Of a DNA stretch of 64,000 nucleotides, positions 17,601-24,209 are shown in pieces. Position 1 is the first letter of the stretch; each line of letters begins with the position of its first letter. The position numbers were made by a program, and so were the translations under genes. Source of the DNA: Staphylococcus carnosus (GTDB lineage Bacteria > Bacillota > Bacilli > Staphylococcales > Staphylococcaceae); NCBI RefSeq assembly GCF_900458435.1, contig NZ_UHCT01000001.1, positions 2,046,001 to 2,110,000 on the forward strand, read 5' to 3'. The notes under the pieces are model-generated. The model did not search any database. It saw only the letters and a program-made list of their open reading frames with translations, and had not been told where the DNA came from.

Positions 17601-18813
17601 CTTTGTCTTTTGACTCATCATATTGTTTCTTAGCATTTTTTATTACTTTGTCGGCTTGTTCTTTTGAAAGTGTTCCATTCTGATCACGTTGTTTGATTGC
17701 TTCGGCCACAGTATCTTTATACTTTTTCTTGGCATCAGAAATAGTCTTATCTCTTTCTTTCGCACTTTCTTTAATAACATTAGAAGCTGCTTGAATAGAT
17801 AACTTACTCTTGTTTTGTTTCATTCTTTCTAAAATTGCTTTTTGTTCAACCTCGCCTTTAGACATAGATTTAACAACTTTAGAATCGAGTTGTGTTTGAA
17901 GTTCTTCAATCTGTTTGATTTCAGACTTTTTCAATGCTCTATGTTCATCATGAGCTTTTTTGTATATAGCTTGAATTTTTTCTTGTGTCTTTTGAATACT
18001 TGCCGATTCTTTTTCATTTTGTTGTTGTGCTTGCGCTATAATTTTAGCTTCTTGCTTTTTAGTTAAACCGTTAGTGTCTCTAAAGATTTTATTCAGTCCG
18101 GATATTTCTTTATCATGGCGACTATCAAGTTGCTTGCTTATCTCATCACCCATTTTTTTATAAATGTTAGTAATTTGTTGATACTGTTCATTACTGATTT
18201 TTCCATGATGGAGTTTGATTTCTTCAAGTTTCAAAGTGGATTGTTTAGAAAGTTTATTATAAGATTTCAAAGCTTTTTCAGTGCCTTTAGATACTCCTTT
18301 AGCAAACACATCAGTTGTGTCTGAAGCTTTTGAAACCATTTTATCTAAACCATCAAAACTTTTCTTAATACCTTTGAATAATAAGCCTTCTTGTAAACCT
18401 TTGGCCATATCGTTTTTGAAGTCGTCCCAGAACTTGCCCATTTTGTCTTTAGCTTTATCAATCCAAGAAAAGTCCATACTATCTCCGACTTGTTTTACAA
18501 GTTTCCCCATATTGTCGAAGCCTTTTCTGAACCAATCCATTTTTTCATAGGCTACACCGAAAATAGTCGTAAGTATTGTAAGGGGAACGCCGACTTTACC
18601 TATAATTTTAGTACCGGTTTTCAATGTATTACCTAAACCACCGAATTTACCGGTTGTTTTCATAATTGTGTTAGTAAATGAGCCGAACAAACCAGTAGAT
18701 CCTTTGACAGATTTTCCGGTTGTCACAAAAGATGCTGCCGCACCTTTGTTAGCAGTAGCGTTAACGGCTGCTTCTGCAGTATTGATTGCCATTTGTCTGT
18801 TTAATGAAGCCAT
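14605..18813 (-). CDS. Tape measure protein, C-terminal part (frameshifted)
   Basis: 1,402 residues forming the distal part of a tape measure. Order: hydrophobic segments (about 40-90), coiled coil (190-430), about seven degenerate ~40-44-residue repeats with W-x-K-I-S and KKWFGQLPG or KKWFGKTYG (about 450-760), a hydrophobic/Gly region, an M23 peptidase domain (about 1010-1130: GIDLP, GHLSKW, LHYEMH) and a C-terminal lytic transglycosylase/SLT domain (about 1145-1260: NTESSGNP). The frame is off by one base from the upstream 701-aa frame. Deleting one A from the A4 run at 18818-18821 joins them into 2,086 residues. The ATG at 18813 has no good ribosome site. Confidence 0.85.
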   Translation of the reverse strand: MASLNRQMAINTAEAAVNATANKGAAASFVTTGKSVKGSTGLFGSFTNTIMKTTGKFGGLGNTLKTGTKIIGKVGVPLTILTTIFGVAYEKMDWFRKGFDNMGKLVKQVGDSMDFSWIDKAKDKMGKFWDDFKNDMAKGLQEGLLFKGIKKSFDGLDKMVSKASDTTDVFAKGVSKGTEKALKSYNKLSKQSTLKLEEIKLHHGKISNEQYQQITNIYKKMGDEISKQLDSRHDKEISGLNKIFRDTNGLTKKQEAKIIAQAQQQNEKESASIQKTQEKIQAIYKKAHDEHRALKKSEIKQIEELQTQLDSKVVKSMSKGEVEQKAILERMKQNKSKLSIQAASNVIKESAKERDKTISDAKKKYKDTVAEAIKQRDQNGTLSKEQADKVIKNAKKQYDESKDKAKKQHKDVVNEAKKQNKGVGANIDSQTGKVKTGWQKMIDTTVVKGAKIWITTKKTWDNISNKIGSATKNGLNNAKKWFGQLPGRVSGWFESTKKHTDDKWNKISSKISSSSRNALNNTKKWFGQLPGKTSSWFKSTKKHTDDNWNKISNKISSSTKSAFNNSRKWLGQLPGKTSSWFKSAKKNTDDNWNKISSKIGSSTRNAYNSAKKWFGNTTANAKSNFKNTWNTTKDRFGDIANKVEKKTHSVFNSGKKWFGKTYGNAKENFKNMWNNTKSRYGDIANKAEEKSKSVFNSGKKWFGKTYSNSKENFQNMKNKATDRFKEIAAQAEEKAKKTFGSWKSWLDKTLGWIKNIKKDFGSAASSLGKEVANKAIGGLNSMIGGINNIAKAITDKTLIKPIPTLSTGTFDGSSLATDSNGGVMAPTMALVNDRGPGNGSGSNGHQELIQRADGSLHAPQGRDVIVKLNKGDGVINGTATQRMQNMGMIPKLSKGSIPRFAKGSFKKKLDDYLEHPLQSLVKDATKGSQVAKKVVKDKSKNVIEKAKEVGNDAVESAEDMASGIWGGIKGVTKDVGEFLENPGKLVEKVMDKMGINFGGGDNATVKMAKGAYSILKKKLVDKVQSWFDESGGDGAGGWIDLSRGINTPYSPNGPPPGYAFNWPHPGIDLPYIYEPVYSTISGTAHTKEMPGGFGHYIQVHGGDLDVIYGHLSKWLVHEGQRVHPGTKLGISGNTGASTGPYLHYEMHQNGRPINPIKWLKAHPGKKGGKSSAPREVSAWRPEVMQALRLAGLPANSAYANAWLRQINTESSGNPSATGPGSSEGTPRGLVQVKPGTFNAYKLPGHGNVLNGLDNLIAGMRYAKARYGGRMLSTIGVGGPYANGGMVTKHQIAEIGEGNKPEMVVPLTRRNRAIQLIEQAMSYVGMNKGKTEVTVNNDNSTIERLLQQNISLNAQNNNLTQTLINVVQNLPVGIDGDSLNKHFNKKNGNSISLEAYSKGGSIV

Positions 18814-20866
18814 AACCTTTTGCAGCGCTTCCGACCGCTCTAAGTACCAATCCTAGTCCTAAAACAACAGGTCCTAATGCAGCTGCAAAAAGCCCCATTC
18901 CGATTGCACCCTTACGAACCCAACCCGGCAAACTACTGAAACCTTCCACAAAGCCTTGAATACCTTTAGCAGCGCCTTGAATTGCCGGTGTTAAGTCTTT
19001 ACCGACTTGAATACCTAAAGTTTCAAACGCACCTTTCAATTGTTCTAGTGCACCTTTGAGGTTATTCTTCATCTGGTCTGCTGCTTTCTTACTTGCACCG
19101 TCTGAATTTTTAAGGGAATCACTGTATTGATTAACTTTGTCTGGTCCCGCTTCAATCAATGCTAAGAAACCACTTGCAGCTTCTGTACCTACCACAGTAG
19201 AGACGTTGGCAAGTTTCTGTTCTTTCGTCATTCCTTTCATTTCTTCACGGAATTGACCAACCAAATTACCCATGCCGACAAATTTTCCTTCATTATCAGT
19301 TAAGTGAATGCCCATTTTCTCAATTTCTTTCGCAGCCTTACCCGTAGGATTAGCTAATCTAATGAATGAGGCACGAAGTACAGTACCGGCAGTAGAACCA
19401 TCTAACCCAGCATTCGACATGATTTCAATTGCTGCAGAAGTATCTTCAATAGACACACCTAACGCTTTGGCAGGTGTACCCGCATATTTTAATGCTTCAC
19501 CCATGTAACTAATATCAGCAGCACTGTCATTTGCAGCAGTCGCTAATAAATCAGCCACATGTGATGAGTCGCTTGCTTTGAGGTTGAATGAGTTGATAGA
19601 TGAAGCCATAACAGTTGCAGTAGTTGCCATATCTGCACCACTGGCTTCGGCTGCACTGATGACTCCAGGCATTGCTGACATCACTTGGTTAGCGTTAAAC
19701 CCTAAAGCAGCTAACTCTTCCATGCCTTTAGCTACTTCAGATGCCGATTGACTAGTTTTTGCGCCTAACTCCATAGCTTGATTGGACATAGCTTTCATTT
19801 CTCCGCCACTCGCTTGTGCAATTGCACCTACACGTGACATCTGCGCTTCGAAGTCTGCACTTATTTTAACTGCTGCACCTAATCCGGCTACAATAGGAGT
19901 TGTAACGCCCATAGTCATGTTACGACCAACATCAGTCATCTTACTTCCGATTGTTCCGAATTTCCCCGCCATATTATCCATATGATCCGCTGTCTTTGTG
20001 TACTGACTGTTGGCAATCGTCTGCTCTTTGTTAAACTCTTTCATTTCGCTTGTTGTTTTGTCGATTGCTCTTTGAAGATTATTTAAAGAAGCTTTCTCAT
20101 TATTAACTTGATTTTCTGCCGCAGCTAAGTTTTTATTGTGGTCTTTGATTGTTTTATTAACGTCATTGTATTCTTTTTCAGTCTGTTTCAACTCTTTGTT
20201 TGTTTTATCATAAGTTGATTTAACTTTTTCATTGGAATCTGATAACTTTTTGTTTTCACCACGTAATTTTTCTACTTGCGTTTCTTCTTTTTTATATCTC
20301 TCATCAAGTTCTTTATGTTTTTGAGATTGTTTTTCTACCGCTTCGCTTGCTCTCTTAAGTTGCGTTGTTGTAGCCTTGTTGCTATTCTTTAATTCTTTTT
20401 CTGCTTTCTTTAGCTTTTCTAACCTTTGAGCAGCTTTTTCTCTTTGATTATTCGTACGGTTGGATTGAGTTTCTGCCTTTTTTAATTCTCGATTGCTTTC
20501 TTTCAAACTTGCATTAGATTTTTCTAACGCTTGTTTGTTTTTCTGGTTAGCAGCAGTCAGTGACTTGTAAGCTTGTTCAACACCTTTGACTCGGCTTGTT
20601 GCTTTAGCGTAGTTAGCATTCAGTTCTTTCAGTTCACTTTCGGCTTGATTGAACATTTGTTTTTGTACTTTCATCTTATTGTTCAATCCGTCTATTTTGG
20701 CTTTGTACTGATCCATTGAGCGCTCAGCTTTATCAAATGCAGATAAATTAGCTTTCATCTCACTGTTAACCACACCTAACTGACGTTTCAAACCTTTCAT
20801 ACCTTCTTGTACGCCTAAGGAATCAAGCTTCATCTCTAACGTTAAACCTTGCAGTTTTTCGTTCAT
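18761..20866 (-). CDS. Tape measure protein, N-terminal part (TP901 core)
   Basis: 701 residues from ATG 20866 with AAAGGAGGG upstream. A long coiled coil (about 20-300) is followed by the TP901/PhageMin_Tail core (about 310-600, with AQMSRVGAIAQASGG and MEELAALGFNANQVMS) and a hydrophobic stretch near the end. The last ~17 residues are out-of-frame sequence before a stop; the true continuation is the 1,402-aa frame. Either the gene is broken, it is recoded, or the base call is wrong. Confidence 0.85.
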   Translation of the reverse strand: MNEKLQGLTLEMKLDSLGVQEGMKGLKRQLGVVNSEMKANLSAFDKAERSMDQYKAKIDGLNNKMKVQKQMFNQAESELKELNANYAKATSRVKGVEQAYKSLTAANQKNKQALEKSNASLKESNRELKKAETQSNRTNNQREKAAQRLEKLKKAEKELKNSNKATTTQLKRASEAVEKQSQKHKELDERYKKEETQVEKLRGENKKLSDSNEKVKSTYDKTNKELKQTEKEYNDVNKTIKDHNKNLAAAENQVNNEKASLNNLQRAIDKTTSEMKEFNKEQTIANSQYTKTADHMDNMAGKFGTIGSKMTDVGRNMTMGVTTPIVAGLGAAVKISADFEAQMSRVGAIAQASGGEMKAMSNQAMELGAKTSQSASEVAKGMEELAALGFNANQVMSAMPGVISAAEASGADMATTATVMASSINSFNLKASDSSHVADLLATAANDSAADISYMGEALKYAGTPAKALGVSIEDTSAAIEIMSNAGLDGSTAGTVLRASFIRLANPTGKAAKEIEKMGIHLTDNEGKFVGMGNLVGQFREEMKGMTKEQKLANVSTVVGTEAASGFLALIEAGPDKVNQYSDSLKNSDGASKKAADQMKNNLKGALEQLKGAFETLGIQVGKDLTPAIQGAAKGIQGFVEGFSSLPGWVRKGAIGMGLFAAALGPVVLGLGLVLRAVGSAAKGYGFIKQTNGNQYCRSSR

Positions 20867-20879
20867 ATTACCCTCCTTT

Positions 20880-21098
20880 CTAGCTACCGAATAACATTCT
20901 TAAATCGGTACCTGTATATACTTTTTCTTCTTCTTGCTGTGGTTGCTCTTCTTCATTGTCGTCGTTAAGTAGATCGAGCAATTCAAAGTAAGGTTGTTCT
21001 TTTGCTTGTGTAATGGTCCAACCATACTTTTCCATGCAAAAACGCTGTAAAGCTTTAAGATTGGATAAAACTTCTTTTATTGATATTAGTTTTCTGTC
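20880..21098 (-). CDS. gpT-like extension made by -1 frameshift (gpGT)
   Basis: A frame of 72 codons with no start of its own in the right place, entered from gpG by a -1 shift at the GGGAAAG heptamer (21098-21104). The fusion would be 183 residues (111 from gpG plus 72) ending in KVYTGTDLRMLFGS. In lambda, gpGT chaperones tape-measure/tail-tube assembly. The stop lies 14 nt before the tape-measure start, the standard position. Confidence 0.85.
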   Translation of the reverse strand, partial: DRKLISIKEVLSNLKALQRFCMEKYGWTITQAKEQPYFELLDLLNDDNEEEQPQQEEEKVYTGTDLRMLFGS

Positions 21099-21430
21099 TT
21101 TCCCACTTCATCTGTTTCATTTTTTGTATCTTCGTCATCGTCTCCTTGGATTTCTCGAAACACATCACCTAATGCTTTTGTATATTGACGTGTTCCCATG
21201 TTGTTTAATACTTCTTCTTCTGTCAATCCTTGGTCTGCAAAGAGACTCACTAAGTATTGACGTTCCAACTCTCTGACTTTTTTCGCATCAGGCTCATCTT
21301 TAGCAGATTCTTTTTGTGTTTTATCTAAAAACTCATAGAATTTTTCTGCTTCGCCCATTGTGATAATGTCTTTAGAGTAAGTTGAAGTTTTGCCTGTTTT
21401 ATTATCTTTAATATCGAATTTTATTGTCAT
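21086..21430 (-). CDS. Tail assembly chaperone gpG
   Basis: 114 residues, highly acidic toward the C-terminus, between the tail genes and the tape measure, with ribosome site AAAGGAG. It matches the gpG-type tail assembly chaperones of staphylococcal siphoviruses. It ends two codons-worth beyond a slippery heptamer that gives the longer gpGT. Confidence 0.85.
   Translation of the reverse strand: MTIKFDIKDNKTGKTSTYSKDIITMGEAEKFYEFLDKTQKESAKDEPDAKKVRELERQYLVSLFADQGLTEEEVLNNMGTRQYTKALGDVFREIQGDDDEDTKNETDEVGKTEN
21098..21104 (-). promoter_or_regulatory. Programmed -1 frameshift heptamer GGGAAAG
   Basis: On the coding strand the zero-frame reading is G GGA AAG, a canonical X-XXY-YYZ slippery site and the same heptamer used by lambda G-T. 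It lies 9 nt before the gpG stop, and the -1 frame is open for 72 codons. Confidence 0.85.
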
Positions 21431-21462
21431 TTTTGTAGTCTCCTTTAAATTAAATAAATAAA

Positions 21463-21492
21463 AAAAGACGCAGTGTATTAAACTGCGTCCGT
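21463..21492 (-). terminator. Hairpin terminator after the Ig-like gene
   Basis: Stem GACGCAGT/ACTGCGTC, overlapping the stop codon at 21478, with a run of seven T on the minus strand. It would lower transcription entering the chaperone and tape-measure genes. Confidence 0.65.
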
Positions 21493-21939
21493 AGTAACTG
21501 TGATGTTGATTGTTCCAGTTTTACCACTTCCGTCATCAGCTTTAGCAGTGATTACTGCTTTGCCTTCAGCTGCACCATGAATAGCGCCTGTTTTAGCGTC
21601 CACAGTGACAATATCAGTGCTATCTGATGTGTAAGTCACTGATTTATTAGTTGCTGTAGTCGGTGCTACAACAGCTTTAACAGAATCGTCTGCACCTGTC
21701 TTGATTTCTTTAGTATTCGGGCTAAAAGAAATACCGGTAACTAAAATAGGATTAGTTTTGAAAGTCGGTACATCCACTTTATCGGATTCGGCACCATCTT
21801 CTTCAAAGGCTACTTGGTAAGTACCTTTCGGATATTCAGTGTCAGCATTCAAACCAGAAACGGAGACAGTCAAACGACCCTCTCCGTCTTGTGTGCCTAC
21901 AACCTCATCATCTTTATATACTTTTAATGTTTTGACCAT
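21478..21939 (-). CDS. Ig-like (BIG2) tail decoration protein
   Basis: 153 residues. Residues about 65-150 form a bacterial Ig-like group 2 domain (VTGISFSPNTKEIKTG..., SDSTDIVTVDAKTGAIHG); the first 60 residues look like a second beta-sandwich. It lies directly downstream of the major tail gene with its own ribosome site AAGGAG, 18 bp after the end of that gene's +1 extension. Such domains decorate tail tubes and may bind cell-surface glycans. Confidence 0.8.
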   Translation of the reverse strand: MVKTLKVYKDDEVVGTQDGEGRLTVSVSGLNADTEYPKGTYQVAFEEDGAESDKVDVPTFKTNPILVTGISFSPNTKEIKTGADDSVKAVVAPTTATNKSVTYTSDSTDIVTVDAKTGAIHGAAEGKAVITAKADDGSGKTGTINITVTTDAV

Positions 21940-21957
21940 AATATCAACTCCTTGCCC

Positions 21958-22024
21958 CTATTCAGCAGATATATTAACGGATTTTGCATTAGGTTCCGCT
22001 TCTACATTTTGGGGATTAGCTGGG
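21958..22024 (-). CDS. +1 frameshift extension of the major tail protein
   Basis: The zero frame ends ACA CCC AGC TAA. A +1 slip on the proline codon (CCC to CCA, 22021-22024) opens a frame of 20 codons, ANPQNVEAEPNAKSVNISAE, ending at TAG 21958. The tail is related to that made by the same trick at the capsid gene (PQNV, AKS and ISAE shared). Listeria phage PSA is the known precedent. Confidence 0.75.
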
Positions 22025-22657
22025 TGTACCAGTACCTTCTTCATCTGAATTTTTTAAAGAATCTGTGTAACCGACAAACACTTTCTTGAAGAATTCATCT
22101 TCTCCATCTTTGCCTTCATGGTAACCATAAACGATACCTTGGTTTTCACCGTCAACTTCGATAGTGCGGTTCATCCAGTCTCCAGTTAATTTCGTTGGTT
22201 CTGGCGCTTCTGCTTTTTCACCTTTCGTTTTGAATTCAATTGAATCTAAACTGAAAGTACCTTTCAATAACGCTACATATACAGGTTCGCCAGTTAAACC
22301 GTCCTCAGATACTCCAATCATAGCAACGTAAGGTGCGCGAGTGTTTTCGCCTACCCAAGCAGTGCCGTTTTGGTCTTTCTCACGTCCTAATACTGCGTTT
22401 AAATCATCACTCGGAATGTTGAAAATATCCATATCCGATTTAACTTCATTTGTACCTTGTTTTTTCATCCAAACACGTTTGTTTGAAGCGAACATGTCAA
22501 CCAATTCTGGTGCTAAACCAGTAATGTTAAGGTTGACTGTACCACCGTTTTCGTCTTTCCATTCAAATTGCTTTTCTACTGTTTGACCGTCTTTGCCGTA
22601 TACGCCGACTAAAACTTTTTTGAAACCTACTTTATATGAGCCTTGTCCATTTGCCAT
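22016..22657 (-). CDS. Major tail (tube) protein
   Basis: 213 residues in the zero frame from ATG 22657 (GGAGG upstream). The N-terminal MANGQGSYKVGFKKVLVGVY and beta-rich body fit phage major tail tube proteins of the phi13/TP901 type, and the gene lies between the tail terminator and the Ig-like gene. A longer form by +1 frameshift is predicted. Confidence 0.85.
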   Translation of the reverse strand: MANGQGSYKVGFKKVLVGVYGKDGQTVEKQFEWKDENGGTVNLNITGLAPELVDMFASNKRVWMKKQGTNEVKSDMDIFNIPSDDLNAVLGREKDQNGTAWVGENTRAPYVAMIGVSEDGLTGEPVYVALLKGTFSLDSIEFKTKGEKAEAPEPTKLTGDWMNRTIEVDGENQGIVYGYHEGKDGEDEFFKKVFVGYTDSLKNSDEEGTGTPS

Positions 22658-22684
22658 ATGTTTGTTCCTCCTTGATTTTAGGCA

Positions 22685-22712
22685 TAAAAAATACACATCT
22701 ATTCGATGTGTA
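22685..22712 (-). terminator. Hairpin terminator between tail terminator and tail tube genes
   Basis: Stem TACACATC/GATGTGTA followed on the minus strand by six T. It overlaps the 3' end of the 131-aa gene. Confidence 0.65.
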
Positions 22713-23094
22713 AGCCTTTGTAATATTGATTTTTCGGAATGCCTTGATAGCGTCTTGATTTGACGTATCTTTTAGTTTCTTTGAAATATTCATCCAACTG
22801 TGTGGAAGCTTGATACAAGTCATGCTGCATAAGCAGATACCTAATTCGTTTGGTTAAATCGATTGTTAATTGGTCTTTATACGTTTCAACGTCTACTTGG
22901 ATCAGATAAGTTTCTGAAAGATATTTGTCAGAATTGTATGTGCTAGGTACATCATTGATAGGCGATAGGACAACAAAAGGTTTTGACGTATCAGCGTTTT
23001 CTGATGTCGTGTAAAAATAAATCCTATTACCTATGTTCTGTTTGATTAATTCATCGTTTTTAATGACATCATACACATAATTAAGAATGTTCAT
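22699..23094 (-). CDS. Tail terminator-like protein (DUF806-like)
   Basis: 131 residues with an N-terminal helical segment and a central beta region, located between the HK97 gp10-like gene and the major tail gene, where tail terminators are encoded. Family assignment rests mainly on position and general appearance. It overlaps the upstream gene by 4 nt. Confidence 0.65.
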   Translation of the reverse strand: MNILNYVYDVIKNDELIKQNIGNRIYFYTTSENADTSKPFVVLSPINDVPSTYNSDKYLSETYLIQVDVETYKDQLTIDLTKRIRYLLMQHDLYQASTQLDEYFKETKRYVKSRRYQGIPKNQYYKGLHIE

Positions 23095-23498
23095 AATGAC
23101 CGCCTCAATTCTTCTTTGATGATTTGTCTGTATCTTGATTCGGAAGATTCCAAAGTTTTAGCGATAACTCCCATTCCTCGAGGTGTGTATTTGATGCCGT
23201 TGCGTGTGTAACCATGTTCGTTCAAATGAATTAATCGGAATCTGTCCATAGGTCCTACCCAATCAATCACAACTGTTCTCAATTTATCGCTTGCAGCAGT
23301 GAAAGGTTTGGTTTTATGCATTTCATCAATACTTGCACCTGTATCTTTAAACACTTCAAAATTCTTTTTCAATTCTTTTAGTAAATACTCTGAAGCTTTT
23401 TCCAATGCGTCATCTGCTTTTCTTCTCATTGCAGTTTCTCCAAATCTTCTTTCCAACTGCCTTTCCAACTCTTTTACACCTTTTAATTCCACACTCAT
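23091..23498 (-). CDS. HK97 gp10-like neck/tail protein
   Basis: 135 residues with the gp10-like pattern: an N-terminal helix (VKELERQLERRF), a DDALEKASEYLLKELKK helix, then a beta core with LIHLNEHGYTRNG. It takes part in the head-tail joining zone. Coupled to both neighbours by 4-nt overlaps. Confidence 0.8.
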   Translation of the reverse strand: MSVELKGVKELERQLERRFGETAMRRKADDALEKASEYLLKELKKNFEVFKDTGASIDEMHKTKPFTAASDKLRTVVIDWVGPMDRFRLIHLNEHGYTRNGIKYTPRGMGVIAKTLESSESRYRQIIKEELRRSL

Positions 23499-23851
23499 TT
23501 TTTATCGCCTAACACAATAGTGATGAAGCCTGTTTCCGGTGCGTCTAATCGCACTTCATATACATTGAAAGTTTGCTGTTCCAACCTAAAATCTTCCACA
23601 CGAACAATGTGATTTGTTTTTGGTGTATAGTCTTGCCATGGATCACGTATCACAATCGTTAATCCTAGCGAAGCCTCGTAAACACCCAATATTTCTTGGT
23701 CCTTCATGGAAGGTGCATAGGTATGAGCAAAGCATTGATATAATGTCTTTTCTTCGAAGTCATCCGGATAAGGTCCTTCATTCACATATTGATAAAAAAT
23801 GACGGGCGTACGCATGTCGCCAGATTGTACTTTTCTATTCTTGAATCTCAT
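23495..23851 (-). CDS. Head-tail adaptor (head closure)
   Basis: 118 residues if started at ATG 23851 (MRFKNRKVQ), the usual N-terminus of this family; an ATG at 23875 would add 8. It resembles the phage head-tail joining family (SPP1 gp16-like), a small beta barrel with TPVIFY, KTNHIVRV and TGFITIVL. It overlaps the connector gene's end. Confidence 0.75.
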   Translation of the reverse strand: MRFKNRKVQSGDMRTPVIFYQYVNEGPYPDDFEEKTLYQCFAHTYAPSMKDQEILGVYEASLGLTIVIRDPWQDYTPKTNHIVRVEDFRLEQQTFNVYEVRLDAPETGFITIVLGDKK

Positions 23852-24131
23852 CTGTGCCAAATGCATCACCCTCATATACTTGATTTTGCAAACCGAAGTC
23901 TGTAATTAGAGTTGAAAAGTTTTCATGGAAAAATTGGAGTTGCTCATTGTAGACATAACGCGAACGTTCTAAAACCAATTCACGACCAATCATGTTTTCA
24001 TCTAAATCAAAAACCCCACAAGTCGATTTGATAGCTACAAAAGATTTGTTCAAAATCTCTTTTAATGACTCATCTTCTGAACTGTGAAAAATATGCATAC
24101 GACTTTTGAATTCGTTTAATAATTCATCCAT
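23835..24131 (-). CDS. Head-tail connector (gp6-like)
   Basis: 98 helical residues, consistent with the gp6/gp15-like adaptor that binds below the portal. It lies directly after the capsid gene and its frameshift extension, with 12 bp between the extension's stop (24143) and this start. Confidence 0.8.
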   Translation of the reverse strand: MDELLNEFKSRMHIFHSSEDESLKEILNKSFVAIKSTCGVFDLDENMIGRELVLERSRYVYNEQLQFFHENFSTLITDFGLQNQVYEGDAFGTDEIQE

Positions 24132-24142
24132 ATAATCGCCCC

Positions 24143-24209
24143 CTATTCCGCAGAAATAGAAGCAGATTTACTCTTTGCGTCTACTCCTACATTTTGGGGA
24201 GTATTAGGG
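24143..24209 (-). CDS. +1 frameshift extension of the major capsid protein
   Basis: The zero frame ends ACT CCC TAA. A +1 slip of the proline tRNA (CCC to CCT) at this stop opens 20 codons, NTPQNVGVDAKSKSASISAE, to TAG 24143. An RNA hairpin (TACTCC/GGAGTA, 24182-24203) begins immediately after the shift site and could stimulate it. A proline CCC next to a stop plus a downstream structure is the arrangement described for the capsid gene of Listeria phage PSA. Confidence 0.75.

Noticed and set aside
16394..17613. Several long plus-strand open frames opposite the tape-measure repeats
   Set aside because: They mirror the repeats of the real minus-strand gene, have Leu/Phe-rich artificial compositions and lack ribosome sites.
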